A stretch of 64,000 bases of DNA from positions 372,001 to 436,000 of the forward strand of contig NZ_NFJF01000001.1 in NCBI RefSeq assembly GCF_002159735.1, in the 5' to 3' direction. The notes under the pieces were generated by a model that was given only the letters and a program-made list of their open reading frames with translations, was not told the origin of the DNA and did not search any database. Made by a program: the position numbers and the translations under genes. Positions 54,791 to 63,614 of this stretch are shown one piece after another (within the stretch, counting starts at the first letter, position 1; each line of letters starts with the position of its first letter). The stretch is from Olsenella sp. An270 (GTDB taxonomy: Bacteria > Actinomycetota > Coriobacteriia > Coriobacteriales > Atopobiaceae).

Positions 54791-56589
54791 TGGGAATCCT
54801 CATCGGACTTGAGCATGTGGGGCACGAGTGGCCCGGCAAGCGCGTGCTCGAGGACCAGACCATCGGCATCAACGAGGGCGAGCGCATCGGCATCGTCGGC
54901 CGCAACGGCGACGGCAAGTCGACGCTGCTGGAGATCGTGGGTCACGTGCTTGAGCCCGACTCCGGCACGGTGACCTGGCGCCGGGGCATCTCGGTTGGCT
55001 ATCTCGGCCAGACCGACGAGCTCTCTGACGCCGACCCGGTGCGCCGCGCGATCTTTGGCGACGTCCCGGAGTACACGTGGGCCTCGGACGCCCGCATCCG
55101 CGCCATCCTTGACGAGCTCGTGGGCGATCTCGACCTGAGCGGCCTCGTGGGCGAGCTCTCCGGCGGCCAGCGCCGCCGCGTGGACCTCTGCCGCGTGCTC
55201 TGCCACACCTGGGACGTCATCCTCATGGACGAGCCCACCAACCACCTCGATCTCGCAGCTATCGAGTGGCTTGCGGACCATCTGCGCCGCCGCTGGCCGG
55301 CAGGGGAGGGCGCGCTGCTCGTGGTAACGCACGACCGATGGTTCCTCGACGAGGTCTGCGAGCACATGTGGGAGGTCCACGACCGTCGCATCGAGCCCTT
55401 CGAGGGCGGCTACTCCGCCTACATCCAGCAGCGTGTGGAGCGCGAGCGCCAGGCCGCCGTCATGGAGGAGCGCCGCCAGAACACGCTGCGCAAGGAGCTC
55501 AACTGGCTGGCGCACGGCGCCAAGGCCCGCACGAGCAAGCCGAAGTTTCGCATCGAAGCGGCGCGTGCCCTCATCGCCAACGACCCGCCGCTCAGAAACC
55601 CGCTCGAGCTCAAGCGCCTCGCCGTGAGCCGCCTGGGCAAGCAGGTAATCGAGATGAAGGACGTGAACTTTGCCTATCCCGGCGGTCCGCGCGTGATCGA
55701 CGGTGTCTCGTGGCTCATCGGACCCGGCGACCGCTACGGCATCCTCGGAGCCAACGGCGCCGGCAAGTCAACGCTGCTCGCGCTCATGACGGGGTCGCTC
55801 GAGCCTACGAGCGGCACCGTGAAGATCGGCGCGTCCGTGCGCTTCGGCTTCATGAGCCAGCATCTCGACGCGCTGGGCGAGAAGGACGACTGGCGCGTCC
55901 TCGAGGTGCTCGGCCGCTACAAGCGCAGCTACCTCGTGGGCGGCAAGATGCAGAGTCCCACGCAGCTCATCGAGCGTCTGGGTTTCGAGCAGCGCGAGCT
56001 GCAGAACTTCATCAAGGACCTCTCCGGCGGACAGCGGCGCCGCCTGGCGCTTCTGTGCGTGATCCTCGAGGAGCCCAACGTTCTCGTGCTCGACGAGCCC
56101 GGAAACGACCTCGACACGGACATGCTCGCCGTGATGGAGGACCTGCTCGACAGCTGGCCGGGAACGCTGCTCGTGGTGAGTCACGACCGCTACCTCATGG
56201 AGCGCGTGACCGACGACCAGTTTGCCCTCTTGGACGGCCACGTCCGACACGTCCCCGGCGGTGTCGACGAGTACCTGAGGCTGCTCGCCGAGAAGGACGA
56301 CGTTCAGACGGAGGAGGCTACGAAGGAGGAAGGTTCTTCTCGTCCAGCTGACTCCGGCCTCACCAACCAGGAGCGCCGCGAACTCAAGAAGCGCTTCGAC
56401 GCGGTGAGCCGCAGACTCGAGAAGACGGCAGGGGAGCCCGATCGCCTGCGAGCCGAGATGGCTGCCGTGAACGCGAGCGACTACGCCGCCCTCATGGCCG
56501 CGCAGGAGGCGCTGGATGCCTGCCTCGCCGAGCGCGGAGAGCTCGAGGACGAGTGGCTCGAGCTCTCAGAGAGGCTTGGAATCGAGTAA
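54790..56589 (+). CDS. ABC-F family ATPase (Uup-like), copy 2
   Basis: This second soluble twin-ATPase ABC-F protein has 599 residues. It has Walker A GRNGDGKST and GANGAGKST, signatures LSGGQRRR in both halves, and Walker B with [10 protein letters not shown] and VLDEPGNDLD. The linker ELNWLAHGAKARTSKPKFRI is characteristic of Uup-type members, as is the C-terminal charged coiled coil (about 520-599). It is fused by a 1-bp overlap to nfo. Uup-like proteins act on ribosomes or branched DNA; which applies here is unknown. Confidence 0.9.
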   Translation: MGILIGLEHVGHEWPGKRVLEDQTIGINEGERIGIVGRNGDGKSTLLEIVGHVLEPDSGTVTWRRGISVGYLGQTDELSDADPVRRAIFGDVPEYTWASDARIRAILDELVGDLDLSGLVGELSGGQRRRVDLCRVLCHTWDVILMDEPTNHLDLAAIEWLADHLRRRWPAGEGALLVVTHDRWFLDEVCEHMWEVHDRRIEPFEGGYSAYIQQRVERERQAAVMEERRQNTLRKELNWLAHGAKARTSKPKFRIEAARALIANDPPLRNPLELKRLAVSRLGKQVIEMKDVNFAYPGGPRVIDGVSWLIGPGDRYGILGANGAGKSTLLALMTGSLEPTSGTVKIGASVRFGFMSQHLDALGEKDDWRVLEVLGRYKRSYLVGGKMQSPTQLIERLGFEQRELQNFIKDLSGGQRRRLALLCVILEEPNVLVLDEPGNDLDTDMLAVMEDLLDSWPGTLLVVSHDRYLMERVTDDQFALLDGHVRHVPGGVDEYLRLLAEKDDVQTEEATKEEGSSRPADSGLTNQERRELKKRFDAVSRRLEKTAGEPDRLRAEMAAVNASDYAALMAAQEALDACLAERGELEDEWLELSERLGIE

Positions 56590-56592
56590 GAC

Positions 56593-57066
56593 CTAGAGCG
56601 CGCCGCGCAGAGCCTCCTCGAAGGCGTCGAGGTCGGCGGCGTCGGGGTGACCAAGCGCGCGGTCGTAGTTCTCGATCATGGGCTCGAACTTCTTTGGGTC
56701 GTGCTCGGCCATCTTGACGTAGCGCTCACGGACGGCGGGCGGCATCTGTCCCTGGCACATGAAGCGACCGACCACCTGGGCGCCCTCCGGCAGCGCCGCG
56801 GCAAAGCGGTCGAGCACGCGGTCATAGTACGCCTGGCTTCCGCCAAAGCCGCAGGTGCCAAAGAGGAAGACGCGCTTGCCCACAAGCTGGGGGAGCGAGT
56901 CTGCGAGCGCGGGGTCCATGCCGCCCTTGTCGGTCCAGGAGCCAAGAAGAACGAGGTCGGCGTCGGCCACCGGTCCCTCGCCCTTCTCACCCAGCACCTC
57001 GCGGGCGCGCTGTGCGAGCTTCTCGGTGTTGCCGGTCTTAGAGCTGCAGATGATTGCGTACGACAT
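56593..57066 (-). CDS. Flavodoxin-family protein
   Basis: The 157-residue protein has the FMN phosphate loop SSKTGNTEKLA (about residues 8-18), DLVLLGSWTDKGG, and FGTCGFGGS, which are flavodoxin-like loops. The C-terminal FMCQGQMPPAVRERY block resembles small flavodoxins that partner with flavin reductases (the BilS-like group is one possibility), but no such partner gene is adjacent. On the minus strand AAGGAGGA precedes the ATG. It converges with the ABC-F gene and has its own upstream palindrome. Confidence 0.8.
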   Translation of the reverse strand: MSYAIICSSKTGNTEKLAQRAREVLGEKGEGPVADADLVLLGSWTDKGGMDPALADSLPQLVGKRVFLFGTCGFGGSQAYYDRVLDRFAAALPEGAQVVGRFMCQGQMPPAVRERYVKMAEHDPKKFEPMIENYDRALGHPDAADLDAFEEALRGAL

Positions 57067-57098
57067 GGGTCCTCCTTGGTCGTGTTCGGGTCGTATAT

Positions 57099-57111
57099 AC
57101 CCATATTGGGT
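57099..57111. promoter_or_regulatory. operator-like palindrome upstream of the flavodoxin gene
   Basis: The sequence ACCCATATTGGGT is a 5-bp inverted repeat around TAT. It lies 33 bp upstream of the minus-strand ATG and next to TATATA at 57095-57100. It is a plausible repressor site overlapping a promoter. Confidence 0.35.
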
Positions 57112-57340
57112 CGTTGGCGAGAACTTGTGAGCGTGCTGTGGAGGCCGCGCGTCCCGATTTCACGCGGGTCCGGTAGTGGTGCGTCGCATCTGTCTCTGAG
57201 GAACTTCCTTGCCTGCGCGTTTGTGATGAATCGCCGCGGGTGGCAGCCACGTGGCAGCGCGCCGCCAGGCTGCCGTGAGCCATCGGCATTTTCGTGGAAG
57301 GTCGCCTTGAGACGATTGTCCCTCGCGAGAGGGGGAAACC

Positions 57341-58383
57341 ATGACGACGTGCATCTCACACTGGACGGCGCTCCACTGGCATCTCCGTCGGGTCTGCTGG
57401 TCGAGCGTGATGGCATCTGACGGCGACGAGCCTCGGGTGCCCGACGTCGGGCCGACCGCCGCCGAGGTGGCGGATGTGATGAGGGCGCTCGAGCCCTACC
57501 TGCCCGAGGTCCCCGGCCGCGCGCCGTCGATTGACGTGCTCGTGGCGAGCGACCGGGGACGTCGAAAGATCGCGGGCGTCACCAGCCACGTCTGCTCGAC
57601 ACCCTTACCAAGGGGATCGATCCAGCCGACCGGTCTGCGCGGCTACGACATCGTGGTCACCTCGCCGGAGCTCACGTTTATCCAGATCGCCGCGACCGAG
57701 GACCTGCGCGTCGCGGCCTATGTTGGCATGGCGCTGTGTTCGTCCTTCAGGTTGGACGACTTCTCGACGTCCGGGCTCGCGAGGCGGGAGGAGCCGGAGG
57801 AGCCGCTGACCTCGGTCAAGAAGATCGCGGCCTACTGCGACGTGCGAAGGGACTCTATGGGGTGGACGAGGCCCGTCGCGCTCTGAGGTACGTCCGCGAC
57901 GGCGCGCTCTCGCCACCTGAGGGCGGCATTGGGCTGCTTGCCATGCTCCCGTGTAAGTGCGGCGGGTTTGGGTGGAAGGACGTGAGGCTGAACGTCGCGC
58001 TGCGTGTCTTCGAGCGAATGGATGCGCGTGGGAAAAGTCGCTACACGACTCGCTACCCGGATGTCGTGATCGTGGGCAAGACCGCAGGTGGTGAGCGCCG
58101 CATGGTGGGAATCGACTTCGACCCCGAGGTCACGCACGGCGGAGAGGCAAAGCGCAAGAGCGACGTGAGGAGGGGAAACCAGATCAGCGGCGTCCGTCGC
58201 CTCGTGCATTTCACGTTCACCGAGGACGAGCGCACGTCGTATCCCGCGTGGCGCAGCTCGATGGAGCGGATTCGCAGGGCGCTCGGAAAGCGTAAGGCCA
58301 GGAGAGACGGCAAGGCAGACGACTACGACAACGAGCGCTGGGAGGCGTGGCACCTGCTGCTCAACCATCCGCCGGTGCTCTAG
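57341..58383 (+). pseudogene. frameshifted AbiEi-antitoxin-like/DUF559-like gene
   Basis: Two overlapping frames read as one protein. Frame 1 (from ATG 57341, with GAGAGGGGG upstream) gives CISHWTALHWHLRRV and PSIDVLVASDRGRR through IAAYCDVR. The matching continuation KGLYGVDEARRALRYVRDG is in another frame and runs to 58383. One base is missing (or two extra) at about 57840-57855. The C-terminal part (RYPDVVIVGKT, MVGIDFDPEVTHGGEAKRKS, GVRRLVHFTFTEDE) has the layout of DUF559/Vsr-like nuclease folds attached to AbiEi-type N-termini in Actinobacteria. This family call is from memory of such architectures. The gene is likely inactive unless the shift is an assembly error. Confidence 0.6.
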
Positions 58384-58409
58384 GGGCCGCTGGCAACATG
58401 ACTTGCAAA

Positions 58410-58569
58410 GAACCTGACTTCAAAGCCGACTTCTGAACATATTTCTACCGCAAGGGGTCAAACATTCGAATTTCAACTTCGCTTACCTGCGGTTTCATAG
58501 CCAAGAAGGGCCCACTCGGAAGGGTCCTGGGTGGAAATCTATTCAGAAGTCGGTATTGAAGGCAGGTTC
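58410..58569. repeat. 160-bp palindromic element, copy 2
   Basis: Terminal inverted repeats of about 35 bp (58410-58444 and 58535-58569) share GACTTCTGAACATATTT / AAATCTATTCAGAAGTC, extended outward by AACCTGACTTCAAAGCC and its near complement TTGAAGGCAGGTT. The interior contains ACCTGCGG and GGTCAAAC, which match in reverse the CGCAGGT and GTTTGAGC of copy 1, so this copy is inverted relative to 53719. It directly follows the frameshifted gene. Confidence 0.8.
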
Positions 58570-58592
58570 GCTCGAAACAGGGGATCGCTGCA

Positions 58593-58919
58593 TCATTCGA
58601 CCAGGCCCAGCTCCCAGGCACAGGCGTCCATGTCCACGCGCCCGTCCGGCAGGAAGCGCACTCCCTCGGACTCGAGCATACGACGCTGCTCGCCGGGGCC
58701 ACCAAACGCGAAACCCGGAGCCAGCGAGCCGTCCGCAAAGACCACGCGATGGCACGGCACGCCGCCCGCGACCCCAGGGCTCGCGTGCATGGCAAACCCC
58801 ACCTGCCGCGCGCAGCGAGGCGCCCCCATGAGACGAGCCACCTGCCCGTAGCTGGCCACGCGCCCCTCGGGAATCTGTCGCACCACGTCCCAGGCTCGCT
58901 CGAAGAACGACTCCTCCAC
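58593..58919 (-). CDS. MGMT-family protein, methyltransferase DNA-binding domain only
   Basis: The 108-residue protein corresponds to the C-terminal domain of O6-alkylguanine-DNA alkyltransferases: VVRQIPEGRVASYGQVARLMGAP (in two blocks) with the helix-turn-helix, and GVPCHRVVFADGSLA with the acceptor Cys. Alkyltransferase-like (ATL) proteins have Trp in place of this Cys; here Cys is kept, but the N-terminal domain of Ada/Ogt is absent. GTG start with TTGGAGG upstream on the minus strand. It is divergent from the isochorismatase gene. Confidence 0.85.
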   Translation of the reverse strand: MEESFFERAWDVVRQIPEGRVASYGQVARLMGAPRCARQVGFAMHASPGVAGGVPCHRVVFADGSLAPGFAFGGPGEQRRMLESEGVRFLPDGRVDMDACAWELGLVE

Positions 58920-58972
58920 AGATCCTCCAATCCGCTATGCTTCAGGCTACCACCCAACCGAGAGGGGATTCC

Positions 58973-59530
58973 ATGGAGCTCGACAAGAACACTACCGCCC
59001 TGCTCGTCATCGACGCCATCGAGGCTGTGGGCGACGACTCGCTCTACGATCCTGACGCCGCGACCGCCGCCTACCGCGCCGCCGTCGCGCGCTCCGTCGC
59101 CTCCTGCCATGCGGCTGGCATCCCGGTCATCTACTGCAACGACGCACATATCCGCGGCCTCGACCGCGAGCTCGACCTCTGGGGCGAGCACGGCGTCGCC
59201 GGCGAGGTGCGCGTCTTCCCCGAGATCGGGCAGGCCACCGGCGACATCACCATCCCCAAGCGCCGCTACTCCGGCTTCTTCCAGACCGACCTCGACCTCA
59301 CCCTGCGCGAGCTGGGCGTCACAACCGTCATCGCCGTGGGCGCCGACACCAACATCTGCGTGCTCCACACCCTCGCCGACGCCTACTTCAACAACTACGC
59401 CTCAGTCGTGGTGACCGACGCCACGATGACCTTCCTCTGCGGCACCCAGGAGGGCGCGCTCGAGCACTGCGAGAAGTGCTACGGCTCGGAGCTCGTGACC
59501 GTCGCGGAGCTCGAGGCGGCCCTGGCCTAG
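58973..59530 (+). CDS. Isochorismatase/nicotinamidase-family cysteine hydrolase
   Basis: The 185-residue protein has the Asp-Lys-Cys triad of this superfamily: LLVIDAIEAV, TIPKRRYSGFFQTDL, and AVGADTNICVLHTLADAY (Cys at about residue 132). The substrate could be nicotinamide, a ureido compound or an isochorismate-like molecule; metal-ligand Asp and His typical of nicotinamidase (YCNDAHIRG) are suggestive. GAGAGGGGA precedes the ATG at 58973; the frame is open to 58937. Confidence 0.85.
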   Translation: MELDKNTTALLVIDAIEAVGDDSLYDPDAATAAYRAAVARSVASCHAAGIPVIYCNDAHIRGLDRELDLWGEHGVAGEVRVFPEIGQATGDITIPKRRYSGFFQTDLDLTLRELGVTTVIAVGADTNICVLHTLADAYFNNYASVVVTDATMTFLCGTQEGALEHCEKCYGSELVTVAELEAALA

Positions 59531-59550
59531 CGGGGTCCCAATCTCCCGCT

Positions 59551-59579
59551 TGCACACGACGGCGAGGGATGCTATAGTT
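59551..59579 (+). promoter_or_regulatory. promoter of tRNA-Pro
   Basis: TTGCAC and TATAGT are separated by 17 bp and lie 13 bp upstream of the first tRNA base. Confidence 0.8.
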
Positions 59580-59592
59580 CTTCCTCGCACGA

Positions 59593-59669
<77 letters not shown>

Positions 59670-59677
59670 GCACTTTC

Positions 59678-59710
59678 GAGGCCAGGGAGCAGTCCCTGGC
59701 CTCTTTTCGT
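59678..59710 (+). terminator. terminator after tRNA-Pro
   Basis: A perfect 11-bp stem (GAGGCCAGGGA and its complement) with loop GCAG is followed by TTTTCGTTT. Confidence 0.88.
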
Positions 59711-59803
59711 TTCAGGCTCGCAAACGACGCGCGACCGCCGGCGCCCACGCGTCCGGGCACGCCTAAGATGTCCTCACGGCAAGACCAACCATTGGAGGAT
59801 CTT

Positions 59804-60880
59804 ATGGCACGCGTGTACAACTTCTCCGCCGGTCCCGCCGTGCTGCCCGAGGACGTCCTCAAGCGGTGCGCGGACGAGATGCTCGACTACGCCGGCTGCG
59901 GCATGAGCGTCATGGAGATGAGCCACCGATCTTCCGTCTTCAAGGGCATCATCGAGGGCGCCGAGGCGCGCCTGCGCTCCCTCATGAACATCCCCGACAA
60001 CTACAAGGTCATCTTCACCCAGGGCGGCGACTCGCTGCTCTTCTCCACGGTCTTCATGAACCTCGCCCTGAACGGCAAGGCCGACTACGTGATCACCGGC
60101 AACTGGGCCAAGAAGGCCTTCCAGGAGGCGCAGATCCTCGGCGACGCCGTCGCGGTCGCCTCCTCGGCCGACAAGAACTTCTCCTACATCCCCGACTGCT
60201 CCGACCTGCCCATCCGCGAGGACGCGAGCTACCTCTACATCTGCGAGAACAACACGATCTACGGCACCAAGTACCCCGAGTTGCCCAACACCAAGGGCCA
60301 CGTGCTCGTGGCAGACCAGAGCTCGATGTTCCTCTCCGAGCCGGTCGACGTCACCCGCTACGGCCTCATCCACGCGGGCGTCCAGAAGAACGTCGGCCCC
60401 GCCGGCGTCCAGATCGTGATCGTGCGCGAGGACCTCATCCCCGAGGACCTGCCCGGCGTGCCCACGATGCTGCGCCTCAAGACCCAGGCGGACGCCGGCT
60501 CGCTCTACAACACGCCCAACTGCTGGGGCATCTACGTCTGCGGCCTCGTCTTCGAGTGGATCGATCGATGCGGCGGCCTTGTGGCGATGGGGGAGCGCAA
60601 TGCCGAGAAGGCGGCCGTGCTCTACGACTTCCTCGACGAGTCCGAGCTCTTCTCGTCCACGGTCGACCCGTCCTGCCGCTCGCTCATGAACGTGCCCTTC
60701 GTCACGGGCGACAAGGACCTCGACGCCGAGTTCGTCAAGGAGGCCGCCGAGAAGGGCCTCGTCAACCTCAAGGGTCACCGCTCCGTGGGCGGCATGCGCG
60801 CCTCCATCTACAACGCAATGCCGCGCGAGGGCGTGGAGGCGCTCGTGAGCTTCATGAAGGACTTCGAGGCGCGCCACTAG
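59804..60880 (+). CDS. serC: Phosphoserine aminotransferase
   Basis: SerC converts 3-phosphohydroxypyruvate to phosphoserine with glutamate. The 358-residue PLP protein begins RVYNFSAGPAVLPEDVL and has MSHRSSVF, FTQGGDSLLFS, VADQSSMFLSEPVDV and the PLP Lys in HAGVQKNVGPAG. KGHRSVGGMRASIYNAMP is the C-terminal signature. GGAGGA precedes the ATG at 59804; the open frame upstream runs through the tRNA and is not coding. serA follows. Confidence 0.96.
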   Translation: MARVYNFSAGPAVLPEDVLKRCADEMLDYAGCGMSVMEMSHRSSVFKGIIEGAEARLRSLMNIPDNYKVIFTQGGDSLLFSTVFMNLALNGKADYVITGNWAKKAFQEAQILGDAVAVASSADKNFSYIPDCSDLPIREDASYLYICENNTIYGTKYPELPNTKGHVLVADQSSMFLSEPVDVTRYGLIHAGVQKNVGPAGVQIVIVREDLIPEDLPGVPTMLRLKTQADAGSLYNTPNCWGIYVCGLVFEWIDRCGGLVAMGERNAEKAAVLYDFLDESELFSSTVDPSCRSLMNVPFVTGDKDLDAEFVKEAAEKGLVNLKGHRSVGGMRASIYNAMPREGVEALVSFMKDFEARH

Positions 60881-60887
60881 GCGCAAA

Positions 60888-60920
60888 ACCTGACAAAGGT
60901 GCCTGGGTAGTTTGTCAGGT
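60888..60920 (+). promoter_or_regulatory. inverted repeat between serC and serA
   Basis: ACCTGACAAA (60888-60897) is followed after 13 nt by its perfect inverted copy TTTGTCAGGT (60911-60920). It lies 26 nt before the serA start. It could be an operator or an mRNA hairpin; no T-run follows. Confidence 0.5.
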
Positions 60921-60946
60921 AGTCTGACATCTCTGAGAGGACCGCT

Positions 60947-62122
60947 ATGTACGCAATCCACTGCATGAACAACATCTCGACCGTCGGCACCGACGCGCTC
61001 GAGAGCGCCGGCTACGAGTTCGTCGACGATCCCAACGAGGCCGACGCCTGGCTCGTCCGCAGCGCCAACCTGCACGAGATCGAGGCGCCCCAGTCGCTGC
61101 TCGCCATCGCCCGCGCCGGCGCCGGCGTGAACAACATCCCGGTCGAGCGCTGCGCCGAGCGCGGCATCGTCGTCTTCAACACCCCCGGCGCCAACTCCAA
61201 CGCCGTCAAGGAGCTCGTCATCTGCGGCATGCTGCTCGCCTGCCGAGACATCATCGGCGGCATCGAGTGGGTCCGCGACGCCGTGGACGACCCGCAAATC
61301 GCAAAGCGCGCCGAGAAGGCCAAGAAGCGCTTCGCAGGCTGCGAGCTCGCCGGCAAGCGCGTCGGCGTGATCGGCCTCGGTGCCATCGGAGCCCAGGTCG
61401 CCGACGCCCTCATCGCGCTCGGCGCCGAGGTCATGGGCTACGACCCCTACCTCTCCATCAACGCCGCATGGGGGCTGGACCGCAGGATCGAGCACGCGAC
61501 CGACCTCGACCAGCTCCTCACCTCCTGCGACTTCGTCACGCTCCACGTCCCCGCGACCGACGCCACGAAGGGCATGATCTCCGCCGAGGCCATCTCCAAG
61601 ATGAAGCGCGGCGCCGTGCTGCTCAACTTCGCCCGCGACGCGCTCGTCGACGAGCAGGCGCTCGCCGAGGCACTCGACGACGGCCACCTCGCACGCTACG
61701 TCACCGACTTCGCCAACCCCGCCTCCGCGAACATGAAGAACGCCATCGTCCTGCCGCACCTCGGCGCCTCCACGGGAGAGGCCGAGGACAACTGCGCCGT
61801 CATGGCCGCGCGTCAGCTCCGTGACTACCTCGAGAACGGAAACATCACCAACTCGGTCAACTTTGGCCGCGTCGACCTCGGGCCGCTGGTGGGCGACTGG
61901 CGCATCGCCGTGTTCCACCAGAACGCCCAGGGCGTCATCGGCCAGCTCTCGCAGATCCTCGCCGACGCCGGGCTCAACATCGAGAACATGAGCAACGTGA
62001 GCCGCGGTGCCGACGCCTACACCCTCATCGAGGTCAACGCACCCGTCAGCGACGAGGTCGTCACCAAGCTCACCGCCCTCGAGCACGTGAGAAGGGTCCG
62101 CGCGATCTCCCCGAGCGCCTAG
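60947..62122 (+). CDS. serA: D-3-phosphoglycerate dehydrogenase with ACT domain
   Basis: SerA oxidises 3-phosphoglycerate to 3-phosphohydroxypyruvate, the first step of serine synthesis. The 391-residue protein has the NAD motif VGVIGLGAIGAQVA (about residues 141-154), catalytic Arg and Glu regions around LLNFARDALVD, and catalytic His in LPHLGASTGEAEDN. A C-terminal ACT-like domain (about 320-391, FHQNAQGVIGQLSQILADAG) suggests serine feedback. GAGAGGA precedes the ATG. It pairs with serC; serB is not in the window. Confidence 0.94.
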   Translation: MYAIHCMNNISTVGTDALESAGYEFVDDPNEADAWLVRSANLHEIEAPQSLLAIARAGAGVNNIPVERCAERGIVVFNTPGANSNAVKELVICGMLLACRDIIGGIEWVRDAVDDPQIAKRAEKAKKRFAGCELAGKRVGVIGLGAIGAQVADALIALGAEVMGYDPYLSINAAWGLDRRIEHATDLDQLLTSCDFVTLHVPATDATKGMISAEAISKMKRGAVLLNFARDALVDEQALAEALDDGHLARYVTDFANPASANMKNAIVLPHLGASTGEAEDNCAVMAARQLRDYLENGNITNSVNFGRVDLGPLVGDWRIAVFHQNAQGVIGQLSQILADAGLNIENMSNVSRGADAYTLIEVNAPVSDEVVTKLTALEHVRRVRAISPSA

Positions 62123-62137
62123 GCAGCGGAGAAGAAC

Positions 62138-63535
62138 GTGACGAAGAGCTTTGACCCCTTCGCCCACTTTGCGCACGAGGACGACTACCCCGAGCTCGAC
62201 TGCGAGGCCGCCTGTCGCCGCCTCGCGGCGGCGCTCGCCCTGAGGACCGTCTACACGACGCCGGAGCAGACCGACTTCGCGCCCTTCGACCGGCTCTACG
62301 ACCTCGTCAGGGGCGCGTATCCCAACGTCGCCCGCCCCGGGACGTTCGAGCGCGTGGGCCACTCCGTCCTCGTCACGATCCCTGGCACCGACGAGTCGCT
62401 CCCCGCCGCGCTCCTTCTCGCCCACCAGGACGTCGTCGACGTGGTCCCCGGAACGGAGGGCCAGTGGCTTCACGACCCCTTTGGCGGGCACCTCGACGAC
62501 GAGTGGGTCTGGGGTCGCGGCGCCATCGACATCAAGGAGATGCTCATGGGGGAGCTCGAGGCCGTCGAGCTGCTCCTCGTGCGCAACGGGCGGCCGAGAA
62601 GGACCGTGATTCTCGCGTTCGGCGAGGACGAGGAGGTCACGAGCCGCGGCGCCACCGCGCTTGCCGCCGAGCTCGCCAGCAGGGGCGTGCACGCTGCCTT
62701 CTCTCTCGACGAGGGCGTGTCGACGTTTGCCGACGCGGCGCCCTACGGCGCGCCCGGGACCACGCTCATCGACGTCTGCCTCTCGCAGAAGGGGTACCTC
62801 GACCTGCGGCTCATTGCCCGCGGGGCCGGCGGTCACTCCTCGAACCCCTTCGGTGGCACATCGCTCGAGCGCATCTGCGTCGCCGTGGCGGCGCTCGCCG
62901 AGCGTCGCCCTAAGCCGAGGCTCACGCCCCCCGTCGCCTCGACCTTCCGCGCGCTCGCGCCGCACATCGTAGAGGGACCGTTCCGGGGGCTCGCCGACGA
63001 CGTCGACGCCAACGCGGGGGCCATCGCGCGCGAGGCCGCCTCCATGCGGGAGCTCCACCCCCTCGTCTGCACCACGATGGCCGTCGACCAGATCGGGGGC
63101 AGCGCCCCCTCACCCAACGTCATGCCCGGGGACGCCAGCGCGACCGTCAACTTCCGGCTGCTTCCCGGGACGACGGTCGAGGACGTCGTCTCCTGGGTCA
63201 GGGAGACGGTGGGGGAGGGCGTCGAGGTCGAGGTGCTCCACCACACGCCCGCAGGCCGGCTCGACGAGGCGGGTGGTCTCGGGTACGACGAGCTCGTCGA
63301 CGTGCTCGAGAGATACCACCCGCAGACGACGGTCGTCCCGTCGATCGTCTGCGGCGGGACCGACTCGATCCGCTACGAGGGCGTCTGCGACAAGCTGCTG
63401 CGCGTGACGCCGTTCAGGCCGGCTCCCGACGAGTTCTCCCGCGGGCTCCACGGGGTCAACGAGCGCATCTCGAGGCGCGTGTACGCCCAGGGCATCCGCG
63501 TCATCCTCGCCCTGCTCGAGCGCACCACCCTCTAG
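62138..63535 (+). CDS. M20-family zinc metallopeptidase
   Basis: M20 enzymes remove amino acids or acyl groups from peptides and related amides. The 465-residue protein has the metal motif LLAHQDVVDVVPG (HxD), the bridging Asp in WGRGAIDIKEMLMGELEA, and the catalytic Glu pair in FGEDEEVTSRG. A dimerisation-type insert (about 215-350, including GGHSSNPFGGTSLERI) is present. Overall it resembles the carboxypeptidase-S branch. The GTG start at 62138 has GGAGAAG upstream, 15 nt after serA. No signal peptide. Substrate unknown. Confidence 0.88.
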   Translation: MTKSFDPFAHFAHEDDYPELDCEAACRRLAAALALRTVYTTPEQTDFAPFDRLYDLVRGAYPNVARPGTFERVGHSVLVTIPGTDESLPAALLLAHQDVVDVVPGTEGQWLHDPFGGHLDDEWVWGRGAIDIKEMLMGELEAVELLLVRNGRPRRTVILAFGEDEEVTSRGATALAAELASRGVHAAFSLDEGVSTFADAAPYGAPGTTLIDVCLSQKGYLDLRLIARGAGGHSSNPFGGTSLERICVAVAALAERRPKPRLTPPVASTFRALAPHIVEGPFRGLADDVDANAGAIAREAASMRELHPLVCTTMAVDQIGGSAPSPNVMPGDASATVNFRLLPGTTVEDVVSWVRETVGEGVEVEVLHHTPAGRLDEAGGLGYDELVDVLERYHPQTTVVPSIVCGGTDSIRYEGVCDKLLRVTPFRPAPDEFSRGLHGVNERISRRVYAQGIRVILALLERTTL

Positions 63536-63614
63536 GCCACGCGGGCCGGGTATCAATTTGCGTTAAGATGGGTACCTTGTGGACGTGAGTCAACCGTAGT
63601 GAGGGGCGTCATTC

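Noticed and set aside
59774-63058. Very long minus-strand open frame opposite serC, serA and the M20 gene
   Set aside because: It spans three recognised + strand genes and their gaps and has the same shadow composition.
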